DNA of 10,393 nucleotides from contig JAAYYJ010000058.1 in the NCBI GenBank assembly GCA_012515455.1, positions 1 to 10,393 on the forward strand. The letters run 5' to 3'. The notes under the pieces were generated by a model, which ran no database searches, was not told the DNA's origin, and saw only the letters and a program-made list of their open reading frames with translations. This document shows, in pieces, positions 1 to 6,596 of the stretch (positions are counted from its first letter, which is position 1; every line of letters begins with the position of its first letter). This DNA is from Oligosphaeraceae bacterium. Its GTDB lineage: Bacteria; Verrucomicrobiota; Lentisphaeria; Oligosphaerales; Oligosphaeraceae. Both the position numbers and the translations under genes were made by a program.

Positions 1-213
1 CGCCAACCAAGTCCTGCCGAGGCCAACCTTGTTCCCGGACAACTGCTTCCAAGTAACGGACCAAGGATCCCAGCCGCGGGAGCTGGCTGAGACCGTGTCA
101 GAACCCGCCTTCCCGCTGGTTTGCTTCTCTCGCCTGCAGGGGGCAACTACAATCTATCATTCCGGCGCCAACCAAGTCCTTCCGGCGCCAACCAAGTCCT
201 GCCGAGGCCAACC
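1..213. repeat. Interrupted repeat cluster with 20-bp period
   Basis: Two perfect, directly adjacent 20-bp copies (tccggcgccaaccaagtcct) lie at 161-180 and 181-200. A diverged continuation (gccgag followed by gccaacc) reaches 213. The 28 bases at 1-28 are identical to 186-213, so the same block appears again at the left edge and may continue outside the window. The core gccaacc recurs at 2, 22, 167, 187 and 207, keeping the 20-bp spacing inside each block. The 130 bases between the blocks show only faint similarity. The cluster is non-coding and lies downstream of the secreted glycosidase gene. The units are contiguous with no unique spacers, so this is not a CRISPR array. The function is unknown. 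Confidence 0.75.
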
Positions 214-233
214 GAAAACGGCGCCTTTTCGGT
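211..233. repeat. Inverted repeat with 8-bp stem at end of repeat cluster
   Basis: ACCGAAAA (211-218) pairs perfectly with TTTTCGGT (226-233) around a 7-base loop containing the palindrome GGCGCC. The left arm overlaps the last repeat core. No T-run follows on either strand, so it is not a standard intrinsic terminator. It could be a processing or transcript-end hairpin for the minus-strand glycosidase mRNA or a protein-binding site. The structure is visible in the sequence; the role is inferred. Confidence 0.5.
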
Positions 234-274
234 GAGAATCTAGCACCAATCTTCGCACCTTAACGCATGGTTAG

Positions 275-295
275 AAAAAAATCACCATAGCATGG
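275..295 (-). terminator. Weak intrinsic terminator candidate after the GH123-like gene
   Basis: Read on the minus strand, CCAT-GCT-ATGG (295-285) is followed after TGA by a run of seven T (281-275), 18 bases past the stop codon of the glycosidase gene. The position and the T-run fit a terminator, but the stem has only four clean base pairs, so efficiency is doubtful. The rest of 234-313 shows nothing else I can name. Confidence 0.35.
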
Positions 296-313
296 CCGTG
301 GTTGCGGCCGCAG

Positions 314-2782
314 TTATTGCACCACCAAGATTTTTCGGCGCACCGCATTCTCGCCGAGGCGGTATTCGGCGCAGTAGGCCCCGGGGGGGACCGCCGGCAG
401 GGGCACAACCGCCCATCCCTGCCGGGGCGTGACCGGGTCGGCGTGCCAGGCCCGGCCGTCTTGAGCGATTATGCGGCAGGAGACGGCAGCGGCATTCTCC
501 AGCCCAGTCAGGCGGCAGGTCGCTCTCTGTCCGGAAACGGGGTTCCAGAGCAGCGGGTGGCGTACGAGGGTCAGTCCCGCGCAATCCTGCTCCTTTATCC
601 ACGACCAGTCGTACTGCGGGGGTGACTGCCCTTGCACCCTGGCGCAGATGCGCCGGGCCAGGAGCAGCCGCAGATTTTCCTGGGCCTGGTAATCGAGATT
701 GGCCGGGCTGAGGCAGTCGCTGCCGGCCCTGAAATCTTCACTCCAGGGGATGATTTCCTGGATCAGGCGCTGCAGCAGCTCCTGATCCTGCTGCTGCTGT
801 GCGGGGTCGGTTTTCAGATTGCGGAAGGTTTGCAGGAAGCGGTAATCAATGATGCCTTCGCGCAGTCCTTCGGCCTGCAGGGTGCTGTCGCTGCGGCGGC
901 GGCTGCAGTCCTGGCGTGGCCAGGCCAGGTTGTAGGCGATTTTCAGCTGTTCGAATTCCTGGCAATGATACTGGTAGCTCCAGGAAACATGTCCAGGCAG
1001 GCCGAGTTTGAACAGATATGCTCCGGCCAGAAAACGGTTGACCGCAACGAAACCCTGCTGCTGAAAGTATGATCCGGCACCAAGCAGATAATACTTGACC
1101 CCGGTCTCCCGGCTCACGGCTTGGAATTCCTGTTCTTCCTGGGCGGAGCGGTATGAGAGCAGCGACAAGTCGATGTTCGGTCCCAGCTGCCGCAAGGCGG
1201 GACGGGTGTAGACAGTGCCGGAGACCTTAACCCCCGCCGCCTTAGCCAGGGGATATTCCCAGAGCACGCGTTCCAGGCCGAAGAATGCCGGCTCATCAAA
1301 GCCTTGGTAGTACCAGTTGCGCTGCGGGTCGTACTGCCGGAACCAGCCGGCGAATTTCTCCAGATATTCCTGGAATCCCGCCCGGATTTCCGGATGGTCG
1401 TATTTGTCCAGGTATTTCTGGTTCGGGTCTGGAGGCTGCTGGTGCAGCCGGCGGTAGACATGGTTCTCCAGCACGCTGCCGAAATCCAGGATGGTGCTGC
1501 CGGTCAGGCCGGCGGCGGCAAGGATGCGGCAGTACTTCTGCAAGGTCGGTTCATCCCAGATGCCGCCATGGTGGACAATGCCGTTGATGCCCAGCTCGCG
1601 GATTTCCTTCAGCATTCGGATGGTCTCACCTTCCGCCAGGCGGTCATGGCGGTAAACCACCGTGGCGTACATCAGGTAGTCCACTTCCGGGGGCTCCAGC
1701 TGGAAGGGCAGGACCTCCAGGGTCAGGGGCAGCATCAGGTCGTCAGTCAGGCGGACCTGCCCGCTGTATGTCCCAGCCCGCTGCCCGGCCGGAATCTTCG
1801 CCTGCAGGCACAGGATGCGGTTCCCTCCGGCTGACAGTATCCCGCCGCTCCAGTCCACCAGACGTTCGGGGATGATGCGGTAATACGGGCGGCGGGCGAA
1901 ACGGGTCAGGTGCTCGACCTGATACTCCTGCCACAGGCTGTCGGGCAGAAGGTCGCCCTCCGGAGTGCGCAGCTCGCTGACCTGCACCGGGCCCAGTTTG
2001 GCCTCCGCGGAGGCATACAGGGCACAGTACCGGGTGACGTATTCGCCGGGGACGGCCAGGGCGTGCAGGCCGCGCAGCAGTTCATCTGGCCGGGGGACGC
2101 TGTCCGGGTAGACCTCACCAGGGTTGCGGTTGTACAGAGCCAGCGGAGAGGGCAGGGTGCCCGCTTCAGGCGGCAGCTCGCGGTTTTGGCTCCGGGCTTG
2201 GAAATAGAGTTTCTCTCCGGCGGCCTCCAGAACCGGCGCCTCGATATCGACCTCCTGCAGCGAGATCTCGTCGAGAAGATATTCTCCCTGTTTGGAAAAG
2301 AAGAAGGTGATCAGCAGATTTTTGCAGTCCGGCAGGGTGACCAGCCCCAGCGGCCCGGTATCTGCCAGGGCCCAGCTGGAGGAATTCGGACAGCGTAGCC
2401 ATTTGTAGCGGTGGTGCGGTTTGCCGTCCTGGGTGCCGGTGATGGTCAGGCGGCAGAGCAGCACCGGCTCGTCAATCCCTGTGGCGGTCGCCCGGGCCTG
2501 GTAGGAGAATTTGAAACGGTATGGCGTCTCGGACTTGAGCCGGGGCGAGAAGGTGTTGATCAATACCGCCGAGCCCTCGGCGGTCTTTTGCACCCGCAGA
2601 GCGAAATTGTCGTCGCCGCCGGCGCCCTCAATGATTTCCAGGGACAGGTAATCTGGTTTCTGCCCCTGAAAATAATGCGGCTGCCAGCCGCTCAGTCCGC
2701 GTGCGAATGAGCCGTTTGGCAGCAGCTCGCCGGTAGCGAAGCTCAGCATGGCGAGAAATAAAGCAAGTGCGAAAAAGCGCAT
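314..2782 (-). CDS. Secreted GH123-like (DUF4091) glycoside hydrolase
   Basis: This 822-residue exported protein is probably a glycosidase. Residues 1-18 form a typical Sec signal peptide (MRFFALALFLAMLSFATG, cleaved before ELLPNGSF). Roughly 20-180 resemble a carbohydrate-binding beta-sandwich (start LLPNGSFARGLSGW). A second beta-rich stretch runs to about 360, then an alpha/beta barrel contains YYQGFDEP with the adjacent acids D496-E497. An Asp-Glu pair like this is the catalytic pair of GH123 enzymes. WSYQYHC and EGLREGIIDYRFL (from E638) match the conserved C-terminal part of DUF4091 proteins, and a small beta domain closes the protein. GH123 members are beta-N-acetylgalactosaminidases, but DUF4091 relatives are largely uncharacterised, so the substrate is not assigned. 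The ATG is supported by the signal peptide although no good Shine-Dalgarno site is seen (GGGGA lies too far upstream). It starts 67 bases after the prepilin-like gene, probably in the same transcript. Confidence 0.85.
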   Translation of the reverse strand: MRFFALALFLAMLSFATGELLPNGSFARGLSGWQPHYFQGQKPDYLSLEIIEGAGGDDNFALRVQKTAEGSAVLINTFSPRLKSETPYRFKFSYQARATATGIDEPVLLCRLTITGTQDGKPHHRYKWLRCPNSSSWALADTGPLGLVTLPDCKNLLITFFFSKQGEYLLDEISLQEVDIEAPVLEAAGEKLYFQARSQNRELPPEAGTLPSPLALYNRNPGEVYPDSVPRPDELLRGLHALAVPGEYVTRYCALYASAEAKLGPVQVSELRTPEGDLLPDSLWQEYQVEHLTRFARRPYYRIIPERLVDWSGGILSAGGNRILCLQAKIPAGQRAGTYSGQVRLTDDLMLPLTLEVLPFQLEPPEVDYLMYATVVYRHDRLAEGETIRMLKEIRELGINGIVHHGGIWDEPTLQKYCRILAAAGLTGSTILDFGSVLENHVYRRLHQQPPDPNQKYLDKYDHPEIRAGFQEYLEKFAGWFRQYDPQRNWYYQGFDEPAFFGLERVLWEYPLAKAAGVKVSGTVYTRPALRQLGPNIDLSLLSYRSAQEEQEFQAVSRETGVKYYLLGAGSYFQQQGFVAVNRFLAGAYLFKLGLPGHVSWSYQYHCQEFEQLKIAYNLAWPRQDCSRRRSDSTLQAEGLREGIIDYRFLQTFRNLKTDPAQQQQDQELLQRLIQEIIPWSEDFRAGSDCLSPANLDYQAQENLRLLLARRICARVQGQSPPQYDWSWIKEQDCAGLTLVRHPLLWNPVSGQRATCRLTGLENAAAVSCRIIAQDGRAWHADPVTPRQGWAVVPLPAVPPGAYCAEYRLGENAVRRKILVVQ

Positions 2783-2802
2783 AGTGTTAGTGGCAGTCCC
2801 CG

Positions 2803-2828
2803 TCCGGCGGTATTATGCATCCGGCGGT
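2803..2828. repeat. 9-bp direct repeat in the prepilin-GH123 gap
   Basis: The bases tccggcggt occur at 2803-2811 and 2820-2828, 17 bp apart start to start, within the 67-base gap between the prepilin-like gene and the secreted glycosidase gene. They could be a regulator half-site pair or chance in GC-rich DNA. I see no convincing promoter or terminator in this gap, which favours readthrough from the prepilin gene. Confidence 0.3.
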
Positions 2829-2849
2829 GGTGAGGGTGTTTGGTTCGGT

Positions 2850-3539
2850 TTAATTCCAGTTTTTCCGACCGTATACCCAGTATGTCCAGGACGGCGTCAG
2901 GGCCCGGCTCAAGGTATAGGATGCGCTATGACCATCCGCAAACAAGTATGAGCCCTGCCCCTGATGCGGGAAGGTCCGCTTCTCGGGATTGCTGTCGGTG
3001 ATATAGTACCGTGCACCTTCAGCCATCAGCGGGACGTTGGCCAGGCTGCTGACGCGGTAGGCTGAGCCCGAGACTTTGCGGAAATATCCATCGGTCTGTC
3101 TGGTGCCGGCGATGAGATAATTGATGCCATAGCCGATGCGCAGGCCATATTGCACGTCACAACCCACGCCGCTGCCCAGCTGCTTGGCCTGGGAACAGGA
3201 GATGAACGGATTGCAGAGCGGTACCGCATAGGAGCTGGTTTGCCCCGCCCGGCAGCCGGAATAGTATCCCAGGTAGCCGAACAACCCGCACCAGTACTGG
3301 GCGTACGCGTAGCTGCTGTTGCTGCCTTGCGGGTTGGGAGGGTCGGCCTTTACCACCCAGGAGTCGTTTTGCTCCGAATAGCTCTCGAAGGCGTAATACA
3401 TTTGCCGGGTGAGATTCAGGCAGGCGGTGCGCTGCGCCGCCGACCGCGCCCGGTTCAGGGCCGGCAGCAGCATCGAAGCCAGGACCGCGATGATGGCAAT
3501 TACTACCAAAAGCTCGATCAGAGTAAATGTCTTCTGCAT
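2850..3539 (-). CDS. Prepilin-like protein with N-methylation motif and H-X9-DG motif
   Basis: This 229-residue protein begins MQKT-FTLIELLVVIAIIA, the type IV pilin/type II pseudopilin N-terminus with Glu at position 5 of the predicted mature form and a hydrophobic helix to about residue 25. Near the C-terminus, H192 followed by nine residues and D202-G203 is the H-X9-DG motif of the prepilin-like families expanded in Planctomycetota, Verrucomicrobiota and Lentisphaerota. The residue before the expected cleavage site is Thr, not the Gly of classical prepilins. The body is rich in Tyr, Ser and Gly and has several Cys residues, consistent with a surface or extracellular domain. The ATG at 3539 is chosen over the upstream in-frame ATG at 3713 because GGAG (3548-3545) lies 5 bases before it and it gives a normal short leader. 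Placement just before a secreted glycosidase suggests surface presentation or a secretion role; that is inference. Confidence 0.88.
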   Translation of the reverse strand: MQKTFTLIELLVVIAIIAVLASMLLPALNRARSAAQRTACLNLTRQMYYAFESYSEQNDSWVVKADPPNPQGSNSSYAYAQYWCGLFGYLGYYSGCRAGQTSSYAVPLCNPFISCSQAKQLGSGVGCDVQYGLRIGYGINYLIAGTRQTDGYFRKVSGSAYRVSSLANVPLMAEGARYYITDSNPEKRTFPHQGQGSYLFADGHSASYTLSRALTPSWTYWVYGRKNWN

Positions 3540-3548
3540 GTTCGCTCC

Positions 3549-3620
3549 GGGACTGGTACTGCGGCTGCGGCGGTTTTCGGGCAGTCCTCCTGTCTGGGCG
3601 GGCCGACTGCAGTATGCCCG
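3549..3620 (-). promoter_or_regulatory. Prepilin leader with mutually exclusive pairings
   Basis: In the transcript, the segment GGACTGCCCG (3587-3578) can pair upstream with CGGGCA (3620-3615) through TGCCCG, or with GCAGTC (3610-3605) through GACTGC. It can instead pair downstream with CAGTCC (3555-3550), which abuts the GGAG ribosome-binding site (3548-3545). A perfect AGGAGGA (3591-3585) lies in the loop with no start codon at a useful distance. The complementary stretches are directly visible; a regulatory function is inferred and untested. Confidence 0.35.
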
Positions 3621-3622
3621 AT

Positions 3623-3650
3623 AATATAGCCCCCCTGGGGAGGAATGCAA
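3623..3650 (-). promoter_or_regulatory. Promoter of the prepilin-like gene
   Basis: On the minus strand TTGCAT (3650-3645) is followed after 16 bases by TATATT (3628-3623), or after 18 bases by TATTAT (3626-3621), both close to the sigma-70 consensus. The spacer contains the inverted repeat CCCC-A-GGGG (3640-3632), a possible operator. The expected transcript start near 3616 gives a leader of about 75 bases. Confidence 0.5.
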
Positions 3651-3688
3651 AACACCGCCCGTCAACCGCGGCTGCCCGGATGCTGGCC

Positions 3689-3725
3689 GCAGCGATGCAT
3701 CGCGCTGCCGCAACCGCAGTACTGC
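3689..3725. repeat. Palindromes between antiporter stop and prepilin promoter
   Basis: GCAGCG (3689-3694) and CGCTGC (3703-3708) form a 6-bp inverted repeat, and GCAGTACTGC (3716-3725) is a perfect palindrome. They lie 31-67 bases past the antiporter stop codon. No T-run follows on the minus strand, so an intrinsic terminator is not supported; Rho-dependent ending or a binding site remain possible. Confidence 0.3.
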
Positions 3726-3755
3726 AGTTCCAGAAGCAATACGTTGCCCCGGAGA

Positions 3756-5876
3756 TTATTTCCGAGTACTGAACAGCTGGTGTATCTGTGCCGAATCCGC
3801 TTTCCCGGACAGGATTCTCAGGTTGTTCTCATCCGAGAGCACCGCCGCGATATGAGCCACAAACTGCAGATAGGGCTCCTCCGCAAATTTCGGACACAGA
3901 CTGAGGACAAAAATCCTGATTTTCGCTCCGGAGCCGTCGCTGTGCAGGCAGCCCTCGGGGCTGATTCCGATGGCGGCAACCAGCTCCCGCACCCCGGTGG
4001 TCCGGGTATGGGGCAGGGCGATGCCGTCGGCGATGCAGGTGGAGATCACGGCCTCACGCGCTAGGACATCGCGGATGCAGGTCTCAGCATCCAGCAGCCG
4101 CCCGTTTTGTTCCAGCAGGCGAATCAGCTCCCGGATGGCATCTTCAGAATTTTTTGCTTTCAGGCTGGTGGCGACACAATTATGCGGAATGATGTGGGGC
4201 AGATTCAAAACCTCCTGGGAGGTCTTTATGGCACTGCCGTTGAGGATGGCTTCTTCCATGCCTACCGGACTGGCCATTTTTTTCAGCTCGGACAGGTTCT
4301 TGTGCAATTCTACGAAGGTTTCATACATCGCGGTTTTAATCAGCATGACTTCATCGAGATTGGACTCGAAATCAAAATCATTGCCATTGATATTCAAGGT
4401 GAAGGTCATGCTTTCCTTGCGGAAATTGATAATCCCGGCTTCCCGGTCTATTTCCGAATGCCTGAATCCATCCAGGCGCAGGTTGTCCACCAGAGCCCGG
4501 AAAATGAAATCGCGGACGAATTCAGAAGGCATGCGGAAGCAGGTATGCACCAGGGACAGATCGCCGATCTCCTTCTTCACGCCTTTTCTTTTGATGGATA
4601 GCAGGAAGGATAATAGCGGCGGCGCGATGACGGTGGTCAGCAATGTCATGATGATGGTGACCCCGAAGAGTTGGGCATTGATGACTGGAATTCGGACGTT
4701 ATTGACGGTCATCATGCTGGTGGCACCAATGCCGGCAATAATCAATGCGACCTCGCCGCGCGGAATCATGCCCGCGCCAATGCGGCAGGAGCCCAGCAGA
4801 TTGAAGTTCATGAAGCAGGCCGGCAGGCCGCAGCCGATGATTTTGGCCAGAACCGCCAGAATGCTGTAGATGAGGCCGAATTTCAATACCTCCCAGTCGC
4901 CCAGCACCCGGACATCCACCAGCATACCCATGACGACAAAGAACACCGGCACCAGGAAGTCATATACCCCATGCAGGGTGCGCTGCAGGGAAAAAGCGAT
5001 ATCGGTTTTCGAGAGGCTTAGTCCCATCACATACGCTCCGACAATCATCGCCAGACCGGCCTGTTCGAAGAATCCGGCCAAGAGCAGGGCGAGACCGAAA
5101 GCCATCACTGAATACTGTGCTGAAGGGCGGAAGAATTTGAGGAATTTGGCGATCCGGTGGGCGAAGAACAACCCCAACGCGGTGATGCCCAGCCAGATGC
5201 CGATGCTTTTCAGGGAGATCATGCCGATGCGGGCCCAGTTGACCGAGCCCTGATCCGAACCGGCCACGCCCAGCAAGCCCATGACTACGGCCAGGCAGAT
5301 GATGCCGAGAACATCATCAATCACTGCCGCGGCCAGGATGGTCGTACCCTCCGGTGAATCAATGGATTTTTTTTCGGACAGGATTCTGGCCGTGATGCCG
5401 ACCGAAGTAGCCGTGCTGAGAATTCCCAGGAAGAGGGCGCGGGGGTCCATGATTCCGACATCCAGCATGACCATACAGAGCCCGGCCCCGAAGCCGAAGG
5501 AAAAGATAACCCCGCCCAGCCCGACGACCGTGCCGGCCACTGAATATCGAAACAGGAGTCTGAGGTCGGTTTCCAGTCCAGACATGAACAGTAGAATAAT
5601 CGATCCCAGGGTGGCAATGCCATAAAGCGACGTGGAAACCGGCAGAGAACTGTCATGCGGCAACGGGAAAATCCCACTGTCGAAGCCCAGAAGGCCAAGA
5701 TTCAGACTGCCCAGCAAATACGGCCCGATGATGATCCCGGCCAGCAATTCACCCAATACCGGCGGGATGTGAAATTTTTGCGCGGCTTTTCCGCAGAAAC
5801 GCGCGGCCAGCAGGATGATACCGGTCTGAATGGCCAGGAATGATATCTGATGGATGACGGAAACTTCGTGATTCAT
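3756..5876 (-). CDS. CPA2-type cation/proton antiporter fused to PTS EIIA domain
   Basis: This 706-residue inner-membrane protein has about 12-13 hydrophobic segments over residues 1-425. They include PPVLGELLAGIIIGP near the start, LLFMSGLETDL, the paired acids D187-D188 in AAAVIDDVLG (typical of ion-binding in CPA antiporters) and PRGE at 372-375. This is the Na+/H+ (KefB/NapA-like) exchanger fold, exchanging Na+ or K+ for H+. A soluble linker of about 120 residues with no recognised domain follows. The last ~150 residues form a PtsN/fructose-type EIIA domain with GIALPHTR, where H623 is the expected phosphorylation site. The fusion suggests that transport responds to the PTS phosphorylation state; this is inference, and which phosphocarrier acts is unknown. 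The ATG at 5876 follows a good Shine-Dalgarno site, AAAGAGGTG (5889-5881). It appears monocistronic. The ion specificity cannot be read from the sequence. Confidence 0.9.
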   Translation of the reverse strand: MNHEVSVIHQISFLAIQTGIILLAARFCGKAAQKFHIPPVLGELLAGIIIGPYLLGSLNLGLLGFDSGIFPLPHDSSLPVSTSLYGIATLGSIILLFMSGLETDLRLLFRYSVAGTVVGLGGVIFSFGFGAGLCMVMLDVGIMDPRALFLGILSTATSVGITARILSEKKSIDSPEGTTILAAAVIDDVLGIICLAVVMGLLGVAGSDQGSVNWARIGMISLKSIGIWLGITALGLFFAHRIAKFLKFFRPSAQYSVMAFGLALLLAGFFEQAGLAMIVGAYVMGLSLSKTDIAFSLQRTLHGVYDFLVPVFFVVMGMLVDVRVLGDWEVLKFGLIYSILAVLAKIIGCGLPACFMNFNLLGSCRIGAGMIPRGEVALIIAGIGATSMMTVNNVRIPVINAQLFGVTIIMTLLTTVIAPPLLSFLLSIKRKGVKKEIGDLSLVHTCFRMPSEFVRDFIFRALVDNLRLDGFRHSEIDREAGIINFRKESMTFTLNINGNDFDFESNLDEVMLIKTAMYETFVELHKNLSELKKMASPVGMEEAILNGSAIKTSQEVLNLPHIIPHNCVATSLKAKNSEDAIRELIRLLEQNGRLLDAETCIRDVLAREAVISTCIADGIALPHTRTTGVRELVAAIGISPEGCLHSDGSGAKIRIFVLSLCPKFAEEPYLQFVAHIAAVLSDENNLRILSGKADSAQIHQLFSTRK

Positions 5877-6095
5877 GGTGCACCTCTTTGCGACAAAAAA
5901 CTCATTTGGCTGATCGGTCTGAAAATCAGGCCCAGTCTGATCTGGTTCGGGAGAGTTCTACAGGGATTTCTGGGGCCCAGCCGGAAAGACGGACTAGGCA
6001 AGCATAACTGGGTTGAGCAGGGCAAGGCGGGGAAATCATAACTTCCCTCGTCCCACCGGCACGGGCCGGAATAAGCCCCGGACTGCCGGTCTGGG
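5877..6095. other. Non-coding region upstream of the antiporter gene
   Basis: Apart from the antiporter Shine-Dalgarno site and the hairpin at 6055-6090, I see no gene here. A + strand frame at 5850-6041 starts inside the antiporter gene without a ribosome-binding site and is not accepted. Short inverted repeats include gggaa/ttccc (6030-6034 and 6043-6047). No convincing sigma-70 promoter for the antiporter was found, so it may use another sigma factor or transcription from further upstream. Confidence 0.5.
6055..6090 (-). terminator. Hairpin just past the small ORF, possible terminator
   Basis: ACCGGCA (6055-6061) and TGCCGGT (6084-6090) form a perfect 7-bp outer stem, with further GC pairing inside (GGGGC/GCCC with a bulge). 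It begins 6 bases after the stop codon of the small minus-strand ORF, the usual place for a terminator. There is no T-run after it, so it may instead stabilise the 3' end or act with Rho. Confidence 0.35.
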
Positions 6096-6524
6096 TCAGG
6101 AGACTGGGCCGGCTCTGACCTGGTGGTTGCTTAGATAAATATTGGTGTATATGGGCGGGGGCGTGCTGGCGGGGGGCAGACTCTCCCGGGACAGCAGCCA
6201 GTCAGCATCAGCCGGGTTGCAAAGGCAGTCATTTTCTCCGCCCCGGCGCGGCACCTGCTCCTGCAGATCATTTTTTTCAATCCACGGCAGCGAGAATGTT
6301 TTTGAGCCGGTGGCGGCAGGGCATGCTGTCGTCAGTTCAAGGATGCTGCAGGCAGGTGCCCAGCGGTCGGTCCGGCCCTGCCCCGGCTGGGTCGCCCGAT
6401 GCTGTTCGACTGGCAGGAACGCAAACCACAGCAGCCAGGACCATAACCATAACCACAGCAGCGGTGCTCGAACTGGCAGCGGGATACGCTGAGAAGAAAA
6501 AATATGGATGAGTCGGCAAGGCAA
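6096..6524 (-). CDS. Possible small membrane-anchored or secreted protein, TTG start
   Basis: This is a 142-residue frame that I do not recognise. It starts at TTG (6524) with AGGAA (6536-6532) about 8 bases upstream and a good promoter just before that. The N-terminus MPCRLIHIFSSQRIPLPVRA carries basic residues and is followed by LLWLWLWSWLLWFAFL, a strongly hydrophobic stretch fitting a signal anchor or uncleaved signal peptide. The rest is soluble, Pro-rich toward the C-terminus, with four Cys after the hydrophobic segment. A rough codon-by-codon reading gives mostly G or C at third positions, with CTG as the common Leu codon, as in the neighbours. A 12-base direct repeat (6424-6435, 6451-6462), 27 bases apart and so in frame, encodes the repeated LLW in the hydrophobic segment. 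A competing overlapping TTG frame (6337-6519, 60 residues) also has a hydrophobic stretch but poor ribosome-site spacing. The region could instead be a non-coding transcript. Confidence 0.4.
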   Translation of the reverse strand: MPCRLIHIFSSQRIPLPVRAPLLWLWLWSWLLWFAFLPVEQHRATQPGQGRTDRWAPACSILELTTACPAATGSKTFSLPWIEKNDLQEQVPRRGGENDCLCNPADADWLLSRESLPPASTPPPIYTNIYLSNHQVRAGPVS

Positions 6525-6552
6525 ATAAGTGTTCCTGAAAATGGCAAAACCT

Positions 6553-6582
6553 ATAATATAATTACGCCAGCGGACTTTGCAA
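6553..6582 (-). promoter_or_regulatory. Promoter of the small TTG-start ORF
   Basis: On the minus strand TTGCAA (6582-6577) precedes TATATT (6560-6555) by 16 bases, or TATTAT (6558-6553) by 18 bases. The layout is nearly the same as that of the prepilin promoter. A start near 6546 would leave a leader of about 22 bases before the TTG codon, with the AGGAA site placed correctly inside it. Confidence 0.5.
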
Positions 6583-6596
6583 TCGATAGACTTACA

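Noticed and set aside
1..213. CRISPR array
   Set aside because: Units are contiguous at 20 bp without unique spacers and only a few copies exist; no cas genes are near.
29..235. + strand 68-codon frame over the left repeats
   Set aside because: Its C-terminal third is simply translated tandem repeat and no ribosome site precedes it.
3585..3591. AGGAGGA as ribosome site for a longer prepilin start at an in-frame CTG
   Set aside because: The CTG directly abuts the AGGAGGA with no usable spacing and is a rare start codon; the downstream ATG fits far better.
3540..3713. N-terminal extension of the prepilin-like protein from the ATG at 3713
   Set aside because: The extension is Arg/Ser/Pro/Gly-rich, crosses the promoter and leader, and would bury the prepilin N-terminus; the ATG at 3539 has a proper GGAG site.
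3970..4869. Long + strand open frame of 299 codons opposite the antiporter
   Set aside because: It is antisense to conserved antiporter and EIIA sequence, with no ribosome site and no recognisable motif.
5850..6041. + strand 63-codon frame starting inside the antiporter gene
   Set aside because: There is no ribosome-binding site, its start is antisense to the antiporter N-terminus, and no hydrophobic or domain pattern supports it.
6337..6519. Alternative 60-codon TTG frame with a Val/Ala-rich hydrophobic stretch
   Set aside because: It overlaps the 142-codon frame, its ribosome-site spacing is about 13 bases and it stops early; kept only as a weaker alternative.
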